A stretch of 64,000 nucleotides of DNA from Stutzerimonas stutzeri (GTDB lineage: Bacteria; Pseudomonadota; Gammaproteobacteria; Pseudomonadales; Pseudomonadaceae), in the NCBI RefSeq assembly GCF_000219605.1, contig NC_015740.1, forward strand, positions 1,488,001-1,552,000, written 5' to 3'. The translations under genes and the position numbers were made by a program. Positions 9,675-20,292 of the stretch are shown one piece after another (position 1 is the stretch's first letter; each line of letters starts with the position of its first letter). The notes under the pieces were generated by a model. That model did not search any database and was not told the DNA's origin. It was given only the letters and a program-made list of their open reading frames with translations.

Positions 9675-9928
9675 TCCCTTTCTGCCTGGCGCTGCTGGGC
9701 CTGGCCGCGGTGCTCAACGTCGTGCGCCTGGTCAAGGGCCCGGACATGCCCGATCGGGTGCTGGCGCTGGATACGCTGTACATCAATGCCCTGGCGCTGA
9801 TCGTGCTGTTCGGCATCTGGCTGGCATCGGACCTGTTCTTCGAGGCGGCGCTGCTGATCGCGGTGATGGGCTTCGTCAGTACCGTCGCGGTGGGCAAGCA
9901 CCTGCTGCACGGCGACATCATCGACTGA
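9659..9928 (+). CDS. mnhF: Na+/H+ antiporter subunit F
   Basis: 89 residues, three transmembrane helices. VVRLVKGPDMPDRVLALDTL is the hallmark MnhF segment (RxxxGPxxxDRxxAxD), followed by LFFEAALLIAVMGFVSTVAV. The start ATG lies within the last codons of mnhE. It is a small structural subunit needed for assembly of the antiporter complex. Confidence 0.93.
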   Translation: MLAYVIPFCLALLGLAAVLNVVRLVKGPDMPDRVLALDTLYINALALIVLFGIWLASDLFFEAALLIAVMGFVSTVAVGKHLLHGDIID

Positions 9929-9937
9929 GGAGGCGAT

Positions 9938-10267
9938 ATGCCATTCTGGATTGAAGCGCTGGTCAGCGTGTTCCTCATCATCGGCAGCCTGTTCGCGCTG
10001 ATCGGAGCCATCGGGCTGTACCGTCTGCCGGATTTCTACACGCGTCTGCACGGGCCGACCAAGGCGACCACGCTTGGTGTGGGCGGCATCGTCATCGCCT
10101 CGATGCTGTTCTTCAGTCATCACAATGACGGACTGAGTCTGCATGAGCTGCTGATCACCCTGTTCCTGTTCATCACGGCTCCGGTCAGTGCGCACATGCT
10201 GGCCAAGGCGGCCATGCAGCAGAAACTGCCCGCAGTGGAGCAGACCCGCGGCAAACCCTGGGATTGA
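9938..10267 (+). CDS. mnhG: Na+/H+ antiporter subunit G
   Basis: 109 residues with three hydrophobic helices. IGAIGLYRLPDFYTRLHGPTKATTLG is the MnhG/PhaG signature (GLxRxPDxYxRLHxxTKxxTLG). It begins 9 bases after mnhF behind a GAGGAG-type ribosome site and ends the operon. glnD converges from the other strand; only about 40 bases separate the two stops, and these contain a GC-rich inverted repeat (GACCGCGC...GCGCGGTC) that could act as a shared terminator. Confidence 0.94.
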   Translation: MPFWIEALVSVFLIIGSLFALIGAIGLYRLPDFYTRLHGPTKATTLGVGGIVIASMLFFSHHNDGLSLHELLITLFLFITAPVSAHMLAKAAMQQKLPAVEQTRGKPWD

Positions 10268-10309
10268 TGCCCGCAGCTGACCGCGCGTCACGGCGCGGTC
10301 AGCCGCCGT

Positions 10310-13012
10310 TCAGATGACGATGCTGCTCGGCGAAGGCTGCTGCTCGTTTTCCTGCTGCAGCTCCTTGATGATCGCCTGTTGCAGGCGCAGGCAGAGTTGC
10401 GGGTCCGAAAGCGGCTGGTTGTCGGCGTCGGTCACGAAGAACACGTCTTCCACCCGTTCGCCAAGCGTGGCGATCTTCGCGTTCTGCACCGACAGGTCGA
10501 AATCCAGGAACAGCTGCCCGACCCGCGCCAGCAGGCCGGGACGGTCGGGCGCGATGATCTCGAGAATGGTCTGCGGGCGCTGCGTGTCGTTGTGAATGGT
10601 GACCTGCGGTGGGAAGGCGAAGTGCTTGAGCTGGCGCGGTACACGGCGCTGGATGATGGTCAGGTAGTCGTCCGGATTGCGCAGCGCGGCGATCAGTCCG
10701 CTGCGGATTTCCTCGATGCGCTCGGGGTTGTTGCCGATGGGGCTGCCGTCGGCTTCCAGCACGATGTAGGTGTCCAGGGTGAACTGGCTGCTCGAGGTGA
10801 GGATGCGGGCGTCATGGATGTTCAGGTTGAGCTGATCCATCGCCGCCACGGTTACCGCAAAGAAATCGTGCTGGTCCGGCGCATAGATGAAGATCTGCGT
10901 GCCGCCTTCGAACTCGCGCTGCGTGGTTTCCTTGATCAGGACCAGCGGGCCGCCATTGGCCGGGTGCTCGATGATCGCATCGGTGTGCCAGGCGACATCG
11001 GTGGCGGTGTGGCGCAGGAAATAGTCGTCACCCAGCTGCGCCCAGAGCTGCTCGGCATCATCCGGGTCGGTGCCATGGCGCACCAGATCGTCGAGGGCGG
11101 CGCGCTGGGTCTGGCGAATCTGCTCCTCACGGCCCAGAGGATTCTCCAGCCCGCGCTTGAGCGCGCGCTTGGTTTCCGTATAGAGCTGGCGCAGCAGGCT
11201 GGCGCGCCAAGAGTTCCATAGCGTGGGGTTGGTGGCGTTGATATCCGCCACGGTCAGCACGTACAGGTAATCCAAATGGGTCTCGTCGCCGACGCGCTGG
11301 GCGAAGTCGTTGATGACCTGTGGATCGGATAGATCCTTGCGCTGGGCGGTGGTGGACATGACCAGATGGTTCTCCACCAGCCAGACCACCAGCCGGGTAT
11401 CCCACGCCGGCAGCTTGTGGCGACGGCAGAACTGCTCGGCGTCGACCGCGCCCAGCTCCGAATGGTCGCCGCCGCGACCCTTGGCGATGTCGTGGTAGAG
11501 GCCGGCGATGTAGATCAGCTCGGGCTTGGGCAGCTTCTCGACGAGTTTGCTGGCCAGCGGATACTTCTCGGCCACGCCTGGCTTGGTCAGCTTACGCAGG
11601 TACTTGATGACGTTGAGCGTGTGCGCATCGACGGTATAGATGTGGAACAGGTCGTGTTGCATCTGCCCGACGATGTGGCCGAATTCGGGCAGGTAGCGGC
11701 CGAGGATGCCGTAGCGGTTCATACGGCGAAGGTTGCGGTGGATGCCTTCCTTGCACTTGAACAGCTCGATGAACAGGCTGGTGTTGCGCAGGTCCTGGCG
11801 AAAAGTGTCGTCGATCAGGTATCGATGGTCGCGCAGCAGGCGGATGGTGTCGGAGCGTACGCCCTGGATATCCGGATGCTGGGCGAGCAGCACGAAGGTT
11901 TCCAGGATGGCGAACGGTGTGCGCTTGAAGATCGCCGGGTTGCTGACTTCCAGATACCCGTCGCGTACCTGGAAGCGGCTGTTGAGCGGAACGATCGGGC
12001 CTGATTCGCCTTCCCAGAGGATCACTTCGGCAAAGTGCTGGCCGACCAGATCGCTGAGCTCGGCAATGCTCATCACCACCCGGTAGTACTTCTGCATGAA
12101 GCGCTCGATGGCCAGCTTGGCATCGCTGTCTTCGTAACCGAGCAGGGCGGCAAGGCTGCGCTGGTGGTCGAACAGCAGGCGGTCCTCGGCCCGTCCGGCG
12201 AGCATGTGCAGGCCATAGCGCACCTTCCAGAGAAACTCCTGGGCGGCGGTCAGCAGGCTATGTTCGCCTTCGGTAATGAACCCCTGGTCGACCATGGCCT
12301 GCAGGTTGAGGGTGCCGAACTCGCGACGCGCGATCCAGAGGATGGTCTGGATGTCGCGCAGACCGCCGGGGGAACCCTTGACGTTGGGCTCCAGGTTGTA
12401 CTCGGTGTTGTTGTACTTGGCATGGCGAGCGCGCTGCTCGTTGCGCTTGGCAAGGAAGAACTCCTTGCTCGGCCACATCTGCTGGGTACTGGTGACCTGC
12501 AGCATGGCCTGGCGCAGGCGCTCCGGACCGGCGATCGTGCGGCTTTCCATGAGGTTGGTGATGACGGTGAGGTCGGCGCGCGCCTCATCGGCACACTCGG
12601 CTACCGAACGTACAGCCTGGCCGACCTCCAGGCCGATGTCCCAGAGGAGGGTGAGGAAGCCCTCGATCGGCTCGCGGAAGATTTCCTGATCGTTCTCGTC
12701 CAGCAGGATCAGCAGGTCGATATCGGAATAGGGATGCAGTTCGCCGCGCCCGTAGCCGCCCACGGCGACCAGGGCGATGTCGGCGCCCTTGTCCCAATCG
12801 AAGCGGCTCCAGGCCGAGCGCAGGATCTGATCGACGAACCAGGCGCGATCCTCGATCAGGCGGCGAATGTCCCGCCCCGCCCTGAAGCGTTCGTCCAGCA
12901 CCTGGCGTGCCTGGCGAATGGCCTTCTTGTACGCAGCGATGGGGCTGGCCTTGAGTGCGAGCTCCGCCTGGAACTGGCTGCGGTCAAACAGCTCCGGATC
13001 AACCTGGGGCAT
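10310..13012 (-). CDS. glnD: Bifunctional uridylyltransferase/uridylyl-removing enzyme GlnD
   Basis: 900 residues, the usual GlnD length. It senses glutamine and adds or removes UMP on the PII protein to set nitrogen regulation. Domains in order: nucleotidyltransferase (about 75-200; [19 protein letters not shown] with the catalytic DxD), PII-uridylyltransferase helical region, an HD hydrolase domain (about 450-600; VDAHTL and [18 protein letters not shown]), then two ACT domains at the C-terminus ([20 protein letters not shown] and [20 protein letters not shown]). It lies 36 bases downstream of map on the same strand, probably in one transcript. Confidence 0.97.
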   Translation of the reverse strand: MPQVDPELFDRSQFQAELALKASPIAAYKKAIRQARQVLDERFRAGRDIRRLIEDRAWFVDQILRSAWSRFDWDKGADIALVAVGGYGRGELHPYSDIDLLILLDENDQEIFREPIEGFLTLLWDIGLEVGQAVRSVAECADEARADLTVITNLMESRTIAGPERLRQAMLQVTSTQQMWPSKEFFLAKRNEQRARHAKYNNTEYNLEPNVKGSPGGLRDIQTILWIARREFGTLNLQAMVDQGFITEGEHSLLTAAQEFLWKVRYGLHMLAGRAEDRLLFDHQRSLAALLGYEDSDAKLAIERFMQKYYRVVMSIAELSDLVGQHFAEVILWEGESGPIVPLNSRFQVRDGYLEVSNPAIFKRTPFAILETFVLLAQHPDIQGVRSDTIRLLRDHRYLIDDTFRQDLRNTSLFIELFKCKEGIHRNLRRMNRYGILGRYLPEFGHIVGQMQHDLFHIYTVDAHTLNVIKYLRKLTKPGVAEKYPLASKLVEKLPKPELIYIAGLYHDIAKGRGGDHSELGAVDAEQFCRRHKLPAWDTRLVVWLVENHLVMSTTAQRKDLSDPQVINDFAQRVGDETHLDYLYVLTVADINATNPTLWNSWRASLLRQLYTETKRALKRGLENPLGREEQIRQTQRAALDDLVRHGTDPDDAEQLWAQLGDDYFLRHTATDVAWHTDAIIEHPANGGPLVLIKETTQREFEGGTQIFIYAPDQHDFFAVTVAAMDQLNLNIHDARILTSSSQFTLDTYIVLEADGSPIGNNPERIEEIRSGLIAALRNPDDYLTIIQRRVPRQLKHFAFPPQVTIHNDTQRPQTILEIIAPDRPGLLARVGQLFLDFDLSVQNAKIATLGERVEDVFFVTDADNQPLSDPQLCLRLQQAIIKELQQENEQQPSPSSIVI

Positions 13013-13048
13013 GCGAACGTCCTCCCATCAATGCGGCGGCGGGGTGTC

Positions 13049-13831
13049 TCAGGCTGAAGTGCGGGCGATGGTGTCGTCGCTGCGCAGCGTGAAGATCTCG
13101 TAACCATCGGCGGTGACCAGGATGGTGTGCTCCCATTGCGCCGAGAGCTTGCGGTCCTTGGTGATCGCGGTCCAGCCGTCGCCAAGCAGGCGTGTTTCCG
13201 GGCGGCCCTGGTTGATCATCGGTTCGATGGTAAAGGTCATGCCTTCCTTGAGCTCCATGCCGGTGCCGGCACGGCCGTAGTGCAGTACCTGCGGCTCCTC
13301 ATGGAACACCTTGCCGATCCCGTGGCCGCAGTACTCGCGCACCACAGAGAAGCCGTTCTTCTCCGCATGCTTCTGGATGACTTCTCCGATGTCCCCGAGA
13401 CGGACGCCCGGACGGACCAGTTCGATGCCTTTATATAGGCATTCCTGCGTCACCTGGCAGAGGCGCTCGGCCCACTCGGGCACCTTGCCGACCATGAACA
13501 TCTTGCTGGTGTCGCCGTGGTAGCCGTCCTTGATCACGGTGATGTCGATATTGAGAATGTCGCCGTCTTTGAGCGGCTTGTCGTTGGGAATACCGTGGCA
13601 GACCACATGGTTGATCGAGGTGCAGATCGACTTGGGGAAGCCCTTGTAGTTCAGCGGTGCCGGAGTCGCCTGTTGAACGTTGACGATGTAGTCGTGGCAC
13701 AGGCGGTCGAGCTCCTCGGTGGTCACGCCCGGCTTGACGTGTTCGCCGATCATTTCCAGAACCTCGGCGGCGAGACGCCCGGCTACGCGCATCTTCTCGA
13801 TATCTTCGGGCGTCTTGATGGTGACTGTCAT
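13049..13831 (-). CDS. map: Methionine aminopeptidase, type I
   Basis: 260 residues, type I MetAP. It removes the N-terminal methionine from nascent proteins. Metal ligands are visible in GDILNIDITVIKDGYHGDTS (two Asp), EYCGHGIGKVFHEEPQVLHY (His), EGMTFTIEPMINQG (Glu) and WEHTILVT (Glu). Gene order map(-)/rpsB(+) is the classic divergent arrangement in gammaproteobacteria. glnD follows downstream. Confidence 0.97.
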   Translation of the reverse strand: MTVTIKTPEDIEKMRVAGRLAAEVLEMIGEHVKPGVTTEELDRLCHDYIVNVQQATPAPLNYKGFPKSICTSINHVVCHGIPNDKPLKDGDILNIDITVIKDGYHGDTSKMFMVGKVPEWAERLCQVTQECLYKGIELVRPGVRLGDIGEVIQKHAEKNGFSVVREYCGHGIGKVFHEEPQVLHYGRAGTGMELKEGMTFTIEPMINQGRPETRLLGDGWTAITKDRKLSAQWEHTILVTADGYEIFTLRSDDTIARTSA

Positions 13832-13976
13832 GCAAACCTCTTAGTGCGCCGGCAGGCGAAGGCAATAAACGGAAAGCCGCGATGATAAACCAAAGCAACC
13901 ATACCCTGCAGGAGAGGGGGCGATCGGCAGCCGAACATGCGGCGGATGGTCAAAGCAGTAGCCTGTCGATGGCCTT

Positions 13977-14117
13977 TATGCTATAAAACGCGCCGCTCGA
14001 CGGGGACACCCCGTCGCGCTTAACCCCACACACGTGTCGACACGGTATCCTGGGTGCTCGCAAGAGTTGGATATCGGGACGCGTGGAGGCCTAACCCGAC
14101 TTATTCGAGGACTTATC
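13977..14117 (+). promoter_or_regulatory. rpsB promoter region and structured 5' leader
   Basis: A TATAAA -10-like hexamer at 13982-13987 is followed by a GC-rich discriminator; the -35 is weak. Downstream, CGACGGGG-ACA-CCCCGTCG (13998-14016) forms a perfect 8-bp hairpin, and CGTGTCGACACG (14033-14044) is a 12-base palindrome. More than 100 bases separate the -10 from the ATG. In enterobacteria ribosomal protein S2 represses rpsB-tsf through the rpsB leader; the position and structure here fit such a leader. Promoter and autoregulation are inference. Confidence 0.5.
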
Positions 14118-14858
14118 ATGTCTCAAGTCACCATGCGCGATATGCTGAAGGCCGGTGTGCACTTCGGCCACCAGACCCGTTACTGGAACCCGAAAATGGA
14201 CAAGTACATTTTCGGCGCGCGCAACAAGATCCACATCATCAACCTGGAAAAGACCCTGCCGATGTTCAACGACGCCCTGCGTTTCGTTGAGAAGCTGGCT
14301 GCAGGCAAGAACAAGATTCTGTTCGTCGGTACCAAGCGTTCCGCTGGCAAGATCGTTCGCGAAGAAGCTGCTCGTTGCGGCTCGCCGTATGTCGATCATC
14401 GCTGGTTGGGCGGCATGCTGACCAACTACAAGACCATCCGCGCTTCCATCAAGCGTCTGCGTGAGCTGGAAGCCCAGTCTCAGGATGGTACTTTCGAGAA
14501 GCTGACCAAGAAAGAAGCCCTGATGCGTACCCGTGACCTCGAGAAGCTCGAGCGCAGCCTGGGCGGCATCAAGGACATGGGCGGCCTGCCGGACGCCATG
14601 TTCGTCATCGACGTCGATCACGAGCGCATCGCCATTTCCGAAGCCAACAAGCTGGGCATTCCGGTAATCGGCGTGGTCGATACCAACAGCAGCCCGGAAG
14701 GCGTCGACTACATCATCCCTGGTAATGATGACGCCATCCGTGCCGTGCAACTCTACCTCGGCTCCATGGCTGATGCCGTTCTGCGCGGTCGTCAGAACGG
14801 TGCCGGTGGTGCTGACGAGTTCGTCGAAGAAGTAGCTTCCGAGGCGGCTCAGGGCTGA
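14118..14858 (+). CDS. rpsB: 30S ribosomal protein S2
   Basis: 246 residues, full-length uS2. The N-terminus [20 protein letters not shown] is the canonical start, so the in-frame upstream extension was rejected. Family stretches include [40 protein letters not shown] and [21 protein letters not shown]2 joins the 30S subunit late and binds near S1. It heads the rpsB-tsf-pyrH-frr run; a strong terminator separates it from tsf, allowing excess S2 mRNA over tsf. Confidence 0.98.
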   Translation: MSQVTMRDMLKAGVHFGHQTRYWNPKMDKYIFGARNKIHIINLEKTLPMFNDALRFVEKLAAGKNKILFVGTKRSAGKIVREEAARCGSPYVDHRWLGGMLTNYKTIRASIKRLRELEAQSQDGTFEKLTKKEALMRTRDLEKLERSLGGIKDMGGLPDAMFVIDVDHERIAISEANKLGIPVIGVVDTNSSPEGVDYIIPGNDDAIRAVQLYLGSMADAVLRGRQNGAGGADEFVEEVASEAAQG

Positions 14859-14892
14859 GTGCGACGCACTGCAGCGTGATACCCGATAAACG

Positions 14893-14916
14893 AAAAGGGG
14901 GCTAGGCCCCCTTTTT
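14893..14916 (+). terminator. Terminator or attenuator between rpsB and tsf
   Basis: AAAAGGGGG-CTA-GCCCCC followed by TTTTT: a short perfect GC stem with a U tract, 35 bases after the rpsB stop. In this position it probably lets only part of transcription read through into tsf. Confidence 0.85.
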
Positions 14917-14986
14917 GTCTCTTGCGAATTGATCACCTGTGTCTTTGGGTGAGTGGTTTAGAAACCAAATCGAGAGGATTCCCAAC

Positions 14987-15850
14987 ATGGCAGAAATCAC
15001 TGCAGCCTTGGTCAAAGAACTGCGCGAGCGTACCGGCCAGGGCATGATGGAGTGCAAGAAGGCTCTGGTTGCCGCTGGTGGCGACATCGAGAAAGCCATC
15101 GACGACATGCGCGCTTCCGGTGCCATCAAGGCCGCCAAGAAGTCGGGCAACATCGCCGCCGAAGGTTCGATCGCCGTTCGCGTCGAAGGTGGCCGTGGTC
15201 TGATCATCGAAGTCAACTCGCAGACCGACTTCCTGGCTCTGCAGGACGACTTCAAGGCATTCGTCAAGGAGAGCCTGGACGAGGCCTTCGAGCAGAAACT
15301 GACCGAAGTGGCTCCGCTGATCGCTTCCCGCGAATCCGCCCGTGAGGCCCTGGTTGCCAAGTGCGGCGAGAACGTCAACATCCGTCGCCTGAGCGCGGTT
15401 GAAGGCGAAGTGGTGGGTGCCTACCTGCACGGCCATCGCATCGGTGTACTGGTCACCCTGAAAGGCGGCGACGCCGAGCTGGCCAAGGACATCGCCATGC
15501 ACGTGGCTGCCAGCAACCCGGCCGTCCTGAGTCCGGCGGATGTGTCCGAAGAGCTGATCGCCAAGGAAAAGGAAATCTTCCTGCAGCTCAATGCCGACAA
15601 GATCGCCGGCAAGCCGGAAAACATCGTCGAGAACATGATCAAGGGTCGTATCAACAAGTTCCTGGCCGAAGCCAGCCTGGTTGAGCAGCCTTTCGTCAAG
15701 GATCCGGAAGTCAAGGTCGGTGATCTGGCCAAGAAGGCTGGCGCTGAAATCGTTTCCTTCGTTCGCTACGAAGTGGGCGAGGGCATCGAAAAGGCCGAAG
15801 TCGACTTCGCTGCCGAAGTGGCTGCTCAGGTCGCTGCGACCAAGAAATAA
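14987..15850 (+). CDS. tsf: Translation elongation factor Ts
   Basis: 287 residues. EF-Ts is the guanine-nucleotide exchange factor for EF-Tu. The N-terminal UBA-like domain reads AEITAALVKELRERTGQGMM and CKKALVAAGGDIEKAIDDM, the diagnostic EF-Ts signature. The core contains VNSQTDFLA and HVAASNP. The start ATG is the one giving MAEITAALVK behind GAGAGGA; the frame is open a little further upstream without homology. It lies between two terminators. Confidence 0.98.
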   Translation: MAEITAALVKELRERTGQGMMECKKALVAAGGDIEKAIDDMRASGAIKAAKKSGNIAAEGSIAVRVEGGRGLIIEVNSQTDFLALQDDFKAFVKESLDEAFEQKLTEVAPLIASRESAREALVAKCGENVNIRRLSAVEGEVVGAYLHGHRIGVLVTLKGGDAELAKDIAMHVAASNPAVLSPADVSEELIAKEKEIFLQLNADKIAGKPENIVENMIKGRINKFLAEASLVEQPFVKDPEVKVGDLAKKAGAEIVSFVRYEVGEGIEKAEVDFAAEVAAQVAATKK

Positions 15851-15870
15851 GACCGCTTCGGTGGTTCTGG

Positions 15871-15906
15871 CAAAGAGGCTGCCCGCTCACGCGCGCGGCC
15901 TCTTTG
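15871..15906 (+). terminator. Terminator after tsf
   Basis: CAAAGAGGC ... GCCTCTTTG forms a perfect 9-bp stem around an 18-base GC-rich loop; the descending arm ends in TTTG. It lies 20 bases after the tsf stop. Confidence 0.7.
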
Positions 15907-16049
15907 TCGAATTGGGCAGCGGATTTGTTTTTTTGTCACGGTATAGTCATCGCTTGGCACCAACCCCGAGTTGCGCTGTCAAAGCGCAGATATTTTTTGT
16001 CTGAGTCATTCAGACTTGGTCATAGCACGCCGCAGGAGATAACACGCCA

Positions 16050-16793
16050 ATGGCTCAGCAGATGAGTGCACGCAATCCTCGCTATAAACGCATTCTGCTC
16101 AAATTAAGCGGCGAGGCCCTGATGGGGTCCGAGGACTTCGGCATCGATCCCAAGGTGCTCGACCGCATGGCCCTGGAAGTCGGCCAGCTGGTTGGCATCG
16201 GCGTCGAAGTCGGTCTGGTTATCGGTGGCGGCAACCTGTTTCGCGGCGCGGCGCTCTCGGCGGCCGGCATGGATCGTGTGACCGGCGACCATATGGGTAT
16301 GCTGGCCACGGTTATGAATGCATTGGCCATGCGTGACGCCCTGGAGCGCTCGAATATTCCCGCGCTGGTGATGTCCGCCATTTCCATGGTCGGTGTCACC
16401 GACCACTACGATCGTCGCAAGGCCATGCGTCATCTCAAGAGTGGCGAAGTGGTGATCTTCTCTGCTGGAACCGGCAATCCATTCTTCACCACTGATTCGG
16501 CGGCCTGCCTGCGCGCGATCGAAATCCAGGCGGATGTCGTGCTCAAGGCCACCAAGGTCGACGGCGTCTATACGGCTGATCCCTTCAAGGATCCGAACGC
16601 CGAGAAGTTTGCCGAGCTCACGTACGATGAAGTGCTCGATCGCAAGCTCGGGGTGATGGATCTGACTGCCATCTGCCTGTGCCGCGATCACAGCATGCCG
16701 CTGCGAGTCTTCAATATGAACAAGCCCGGCGCCCTGCTCAACATCGTATTGGGCGGTGCCGAAGGAACCCTGATCGAGGAATCGAACGAATGA
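16050..16793 (+). CDS. pyrH: UMP kinase
   Basis: 247 residues, bacterial amino-acid-kinase-fold UMP kinase, which makes UDP for nucleotide and cell-envelope precursors. Visible motifs: [15 protein letters not shown] (ATP-binding), [41 protein letters not shown] and [15 protein letters not shown]. The ATG follows a GCAGGAGA ribosome site. Its TGA overlaps the ATG of frr (ATGA). The 199 bases before it contain a possible -10 (TATAGT at 15942-15947) without a clear -35. Confidence 0.98.
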   Translation: MAQQMSARNPRYKRILLKLSGEALMGSEDFGIDPKVLDRMALEVGQLVGIGVEVGLVIGGGNLFRGAALSAAGMDRVTGDHMGMLATVMNALAMRDALERSNIPALVMSAISMVGVTDHYDRRKAMRHLKSGEVVIFSAGTGNPFFTTDSAACLRAIEIQADVVLKATKVDGVYTADPFKDPNAEKFAELTYDEVLDRKLGVMDLTAICLCRDHSMPLRVFNMNKPGALLNIVLGGAEGTLIEESNE

Positions 16794-17347
16794 TCAACGA
16801 GATCAAGCAAGACGCGCAGGAGCGCATGAAGAAAACCCTGGAAGCGCTGGACCATGCGTTCGCCAAGATCCGTACCGGTCGCGCCCACCCCAGCATCCTC
16901 GACAGCGTGATGGTCTCCTACTACGGCGCCGACACGCCGTTGCGCCAGGTTGCCAATGTGGTGGCAGAGGACTCCCGTACCCTGGCCCTGACCGTGTTCG
17001 ACAAGAGCATGATCCAGGCGGTGGAGAAGGCCATCATGACCTCCGATCTGGGGCTCAATCCTGCTACTGCTGGCACCACCATCCGCGTACCAATGCCGGC
17101 GCTGACCGAGGAGACCCGCAAGGGCTATACCAAGCAGGCGCGCGCCGAAGCCGAGAATGCCCGCGTTGCGGTGCGCAACATCCGGCGTGACGCGATCGCT
17201 CAGCTCAAGGACCTGGTCAAGGAAAAGGAAATCAGCGAAGACGAGGAGCGTCGCGGTCAGGACGATGTCCAGAAGCTGACGGACAAGTACGTTGCCGAAA
17301 TCGACAAGGCTCTCGAAGGAAAAGAAGCCGATCTGATGGCCGTATAA
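16790..17347 (+). CDS. frr: Ribosome recycling factor
   Basis: 185 residues, typical RRF length. With EF-G it splits the post-termination ribosome. Recognisable stretches are [47 protein letters not shown] and [14 protein letters not shown]. The start overlaps the pyrH stop by ATGA, so the pair is translationally coupled. Confidence 0.98.
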   Translation: MINEIKQDAQERMKKTLEALDHAFAKIRTGRAHPSILDSVMVSYYGADTPLRQVANVVAEDSRTLALTVFDKSMIQAVEKAIMTSDLGLNPATAGTTIRVPMPALTEETRKGYTKQARAEAENARVAVRNIRRDAIAQLKDLVKEKEISEDEERRGQDDVQKLTDKYVAEIDKALEGKEADLMAV

Positions 17348-17362
17348 GGCCGGCATCGCGCT

Positions 17363-17437
17363 TTCGCGGCCACACGGAAGAACTTTCCGATGTGGTCGCG
17401 AGGATGCCATCGAGCTGTTGCTTGCAGCTTTTTCTTT
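17363..17437 (+). terminator. Tandem hairpins between frr and uppS, possible partial terminator
   Basis: A long imperfect hairpin (CGCG-CCACA-CGGAA pairing with TTCCG-TGTGG-CGCG, about 17365-17400) is followed by AGCTG-TTGCTTG-CAGCT and TTTTTCTTTT (17413-17437). The second resembles a weak intrinsic terminator. Together they may attenuate transcription entering uppS. Confidence 0.5.
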
Positions 17438-17474
17438 TGGTTCGCAGCGTGTTTTAGCGCAAGTAGAGTTGTTC

Positions 17475-18236
17475 ATGGAAAAGGTCAGGCGGATCCCTGG
17501 GCGGAACGTACCCCGCCACGTGGCGATCATCATGGATGGCAATAATCGTTGGGCGAAGCGACGTTTGCTGCCTGGCGTGGCTGGGCACAAGGCCGGAGTC
17601 GATGCGGTTCGCGCCGTGATCGAGGTCTGTGCCGATTCCGGTGTGGAGGTGCTGACCCTCTTCGCCTTTTCCAGCGAGAACTGGCAGCGTCCGGCCGATG
17701 AGGTCGGTGCGCTGATGGAGCTGTTCCTTTCCGCGCTGCGGCGCGAGGCGCGCAAGCTCGACGAGAACGGCATCCGCTTGCGCATCATCGGCGATCGCTC
17801 GCGTTTCCATCCCGAGCTGCAGGCGGCGATGTCGGAAGTCGAAGAAATGACCGCGGCCAACCATCGCTTCGTGCTCCAGGTTGCCGCCAATTATGGTGGT
17901 CAGTGGGACATCCTTCAGGCTGCTCAGCATCTGGCCACTGAAGCTCAGGCCGGGCGGCTCAATCCAGCCGAGATCACGCCGGCATTGTTCCAGAGCTACC
18001 TTGCTACGGGCGACATGCCGCTGCCGGATCTGTGTATCCGTACTGGTGGCGAGCGACGCATCAGCAATTTCCTGCTCTGGCAGCTCGCTTATGCCGAGCT
18101 GTACTTCTCCGACCTGTACTGGCCGGATTTCAAGCACGTGGCCATGCGCAAGGCGCTTGCCGATTTCGCGACGCGGCAGCGGCGATTCGGCAAGACGGGT
18201 GAGCAGGTCGAAAGCGAGGTCAAGGCCGAATGCTGA
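17475..18236 (+). CDS. uppS: Isoprenyl transferase (undecaprenyl diphosphate synthase)
   Basis: 253 residues, cis-prenyltransferase family. It makes the C55 lipid carrier for peptidoglycan and O-antigen. The N-terminal catalytic motif HVAIIMDGNNRWAKRR holds the essential Asp. TLFAFSSENWQRP, LQVAANYGGQWDI and DLCIRTGGERRISNFLLWQ are the other conserved regions. The ATG at 17475 gives a normal N-terminus (MEKVRRIPGRNVPRHV); the upstream extension lies in the hairpin region and was rejected. Its stop overlaps cdsA. Confidence 0.97.
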   Translation: MEKVRRIPGRNVPRHVAIIMDGNNRWAKRRLLPGVAGHKAGVDAVRAVIEVCADSGVEVLTLFAFSSENWQRPADEVGALMELFLSALRREARKLDENGIRLRIIGDRSRFHPELQAAMSEVEEMTAANHRFVLQVAANYGGQWDILQAAQHLATEAQAGRLNPAEITPALFQSYLATGDMPLPDLCIRTGGERRISNFLLWQLAYAELYFSDLYWPDFKHVAMRKALADFATRQRRFGKTGEQVESEVKAEC

Positions 18237-19045
18237 AGCAGCGAATCATCACCGCAGCCATTCTGCTGCCCATTGCGATCATCGGTTTCTTCCTACTCGA
18301 GGGGCTTGCCTTCGCGGTCTTCATTGGTCTGGTTGTAGCGCTGGGGGCTTGGGAGTGGGCGCGGATGGCGGGTTTTACCAGCCAGCCGGTACGCGTCGGT
18401 TATGCCGCACTGGTGGTGATTCTGCTAGGCCTGCTCTACCAGCTGCCGGGATTGGCGCCGTGGCTGCTGGCGGTGGCCGTACTCTGGTGGATGGCGGCCA
18501 CCTACCTGGTATTGACCTACCCGCAAAGCAGCCGCCTGTGGGGCGGGGCGGGTGGTAGTCTGCTGATCGGCCTGGCGATCCTGCTTCCGTCGTGGCAGGC
18601 GCTGATCCTGCTCAAGCAGTGGGAGCTGGGCAACTGGCTGATCCTGGCTGTGATGATCCTGGTATGGGCCGCCGACATCGGTGCCTATTTTTCCGGCAAG
18701 ACCTTTGGCAAGCGAAAGCTCGCTCCGCAGGTCAGCCCTGGCAAGAGCTGGGAGGGGCTGATCGGCGGTCTGCTGACCAGTCTTGTGATCACCTTGGCTG
18801 TGGGTGTCTATCGTGGCTGGTCGGCGCGCGAGTTGATCCTCGCACTTCTCGGCGCCGCGCTGGTAGTGGCGATCTCGGTGATCGGTGACCTCACCGAAAG
18901 CATGTTCAAACGCAGTTCAGGCATCAAGGACAGCAGCCAGCTGCTGCCCGGACATGGCGGTGTGATGGATCGCATCGATAGTCTCACCGCGGCCATTCCG
19001 GTCTTCGTTGTGTTGCTATGGCTTGCCGGTTGGGGCGCATTGTGA
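18230..19045 (+). CDS. cdsA: Phosphatidate cytidylyltransferase (CDP-diglyceride synthase)
   Basis: 271 residues, about eight transmembrane helices. It converts phosphatidic acid and CTP into CDP-diacylglycerol for phospholipid synthesis. The C-terminal family signature is present: [20 protein letters not shown] followed by [10 protein letters not shown]. It starts inside uppS (7-base overlap) and its TGA overlaps the GTG of dxr. Confidence 0.97.
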   Translation: MLKQRIITAAILLPIAIIGFFLLEGLAFAVFIGLVVALGAWEWARMAGFTSQPVRVGYAALVVILLGLLYQLPGLAPWLLAVAVLWWMAATYLVLTYPQSSRLWGGAGGSLLIGLAILLPSWQALILLKQWELGNWLILAVMILVWAADIGAYFSGKTFGKRKLAPQVSPGKSWEGLIGGLLTSLVITLAVGVYRGWSARELILALLGAALVVAISVIGDLTESMFKRSSGIKDSSQLLPGHGGVMDRIDSLTAAIPVFVVLLWLAGWGAL

Positions 19046-20232
19046 GTCGACCTTTGCAGATCACCATATTGGGCGCGACCGGCTCGATCGGCCTGAGCAC
19101 GCTCGATGTCGTCGCCCGCCATCCGGATCGCTACGATGTTTTCGCCCTGACCGGCTTCAGTCGGCTTGCCGAGCTGCGTGCGCTCTGCCTCAAGCACCGA
19201 CCACGCTATGCGGTCGTTGGTGATCAGGCGCAGGCGCGGATACTGCAGGATCAGCTGCATGCCGATGGCGTCAGCACTCGCGTGCTGGACGGCGAAGGTG
19301 GGTTGAGCGAAGTGGCAGCGCACCCGGAGGTGGACGTGGTAATGGCCGCCATCGTCGGGGCGGCAGGGTTGAAGCCTACGCTCGCGGCGGTGCAGTCCGG
19401 CAAGCGGGTGCTGCTGGCCAACAAGGAGGCGCTGGTCATGTCCGGTGCCTTGTTCATGCAGGCGTTGCGTGACAGCGGTGCCGTTCTGCTGCCGATCGAT
19501 AGCGAGCACAACGCGATTTTTCAGTGCCTGCCGACGGACTATTCGCAAGGCCTTGGGACCGTCGGTGTGCGCAGGATCCTGCTCACCGCTTCGGGTGGGC
19601 CGTTCCGAGAAATGGCGCCCGACCTTCTGAGCGATGTGACTCCCGAGCAGGCGTGCGCTCATCCCAATTGGTCCATGGGGCGAAAGATCTCGGTGGATTC
19701 GGCGAGCATGATGAACAAGGGGCTCGAATTGATCGAGGCCTGCTGGCTGTTCGATGCACGCCCGCATCAGGTCGAGGTGGTCATCCATCCGCAGAGCGTC
19801 ATTCATTCCATGGTGGACTACGTGGATGGCTCCGTACTGGCGCAGCTGGGCAATCCGGACATGCGCACGCCGATCGCGCATGCGCTGGCCTGGCCGGAGC
19901 GGATTGAGTCGGGCGTATCGGCGCTTGATCTGCTGCGGGTCGGGCGTCTGGACTTCCAGGCTCCCGATGATCGGCGTTTCCCTTGTCTGCGACTCGCCCG
20001 GACGGCGGCGGAGGTCGGTGGGACCGCGCCGGCAATGCTCAATGCGGCGAACGAGGTGGCCGTCGACGCGTTTCTCAATCGTCGCATCCGTTTCACCGAG
20101 ATCGCGAGTATCATCGACGACGTGTTGAATCATGAGGCGTCGGTTCCCACCGTTTGCCTCGAAGATGTGTTGGCGGCTGACAGGCGCGCCCGGGATGTCG
20201 CCGGGCAGTGGCTGTACCGCAACGGGCGATAG
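19042..20232 (+). CDS. dxr: 1-deoxy-D-xylulose 5-phosphate reductoisomerase
   Basis: 396 residues. It catalyses the committed step of the MEP isoprenoid pathway, whose later enzymes IspD and IspF are also in this window. NADPH-binding motif [18 protein letters not shown] at the N-terminus; catalytic regions [23 protein letters not shown]-type segment ([11 protein letters not shown]) and [21 protein letters not shown] chose GTG 19042, which forms a GTGA overlap with cdsA; an in-frame ATG 24 bases earlier lies fully inside cdsA and adds residues not typical of the family. Confidence 0.96.
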   Translation: MSRPLQITILGATGSIGLSTLDVVARHPDRYDVFALTGFSRLAELRALCLKHRPRYAVVGDQAQARILQDQLHADGVSTRVLDGEGGLSEVAAHPEVDVVMAAIVGAAGLKPTLAAVQSGKRVLLANKEALVMSGALFMQALRDSGAVLLPIDSEHNAIFQCLPTDYSQGLGTVGVRRILLTASGGPFREMAPDLLSDVTPEQACAHPNWSMGRKISVDSASMMNKGLELIEACWLFDARPHQVEVVIHPQSVIHSMVDYVDGSVLAQLGNPDMRTPIAHALAWPERIESGVSALDLLRVGRLDFQAPDDRRFPCLRLARTAAEVGGTAPAMLNAANEVAVDAFLNRRIRFTEIASIIDDVLNHEASVPTVCLEDVLAADRRARDVAGQWLYRNGR

Positions 20233-20292
20233 GGGTCTGCCGGCCGAGCGGCTTGCAGTCGAACGTCACCAGACCCACCCCGGAGGAAAGTT

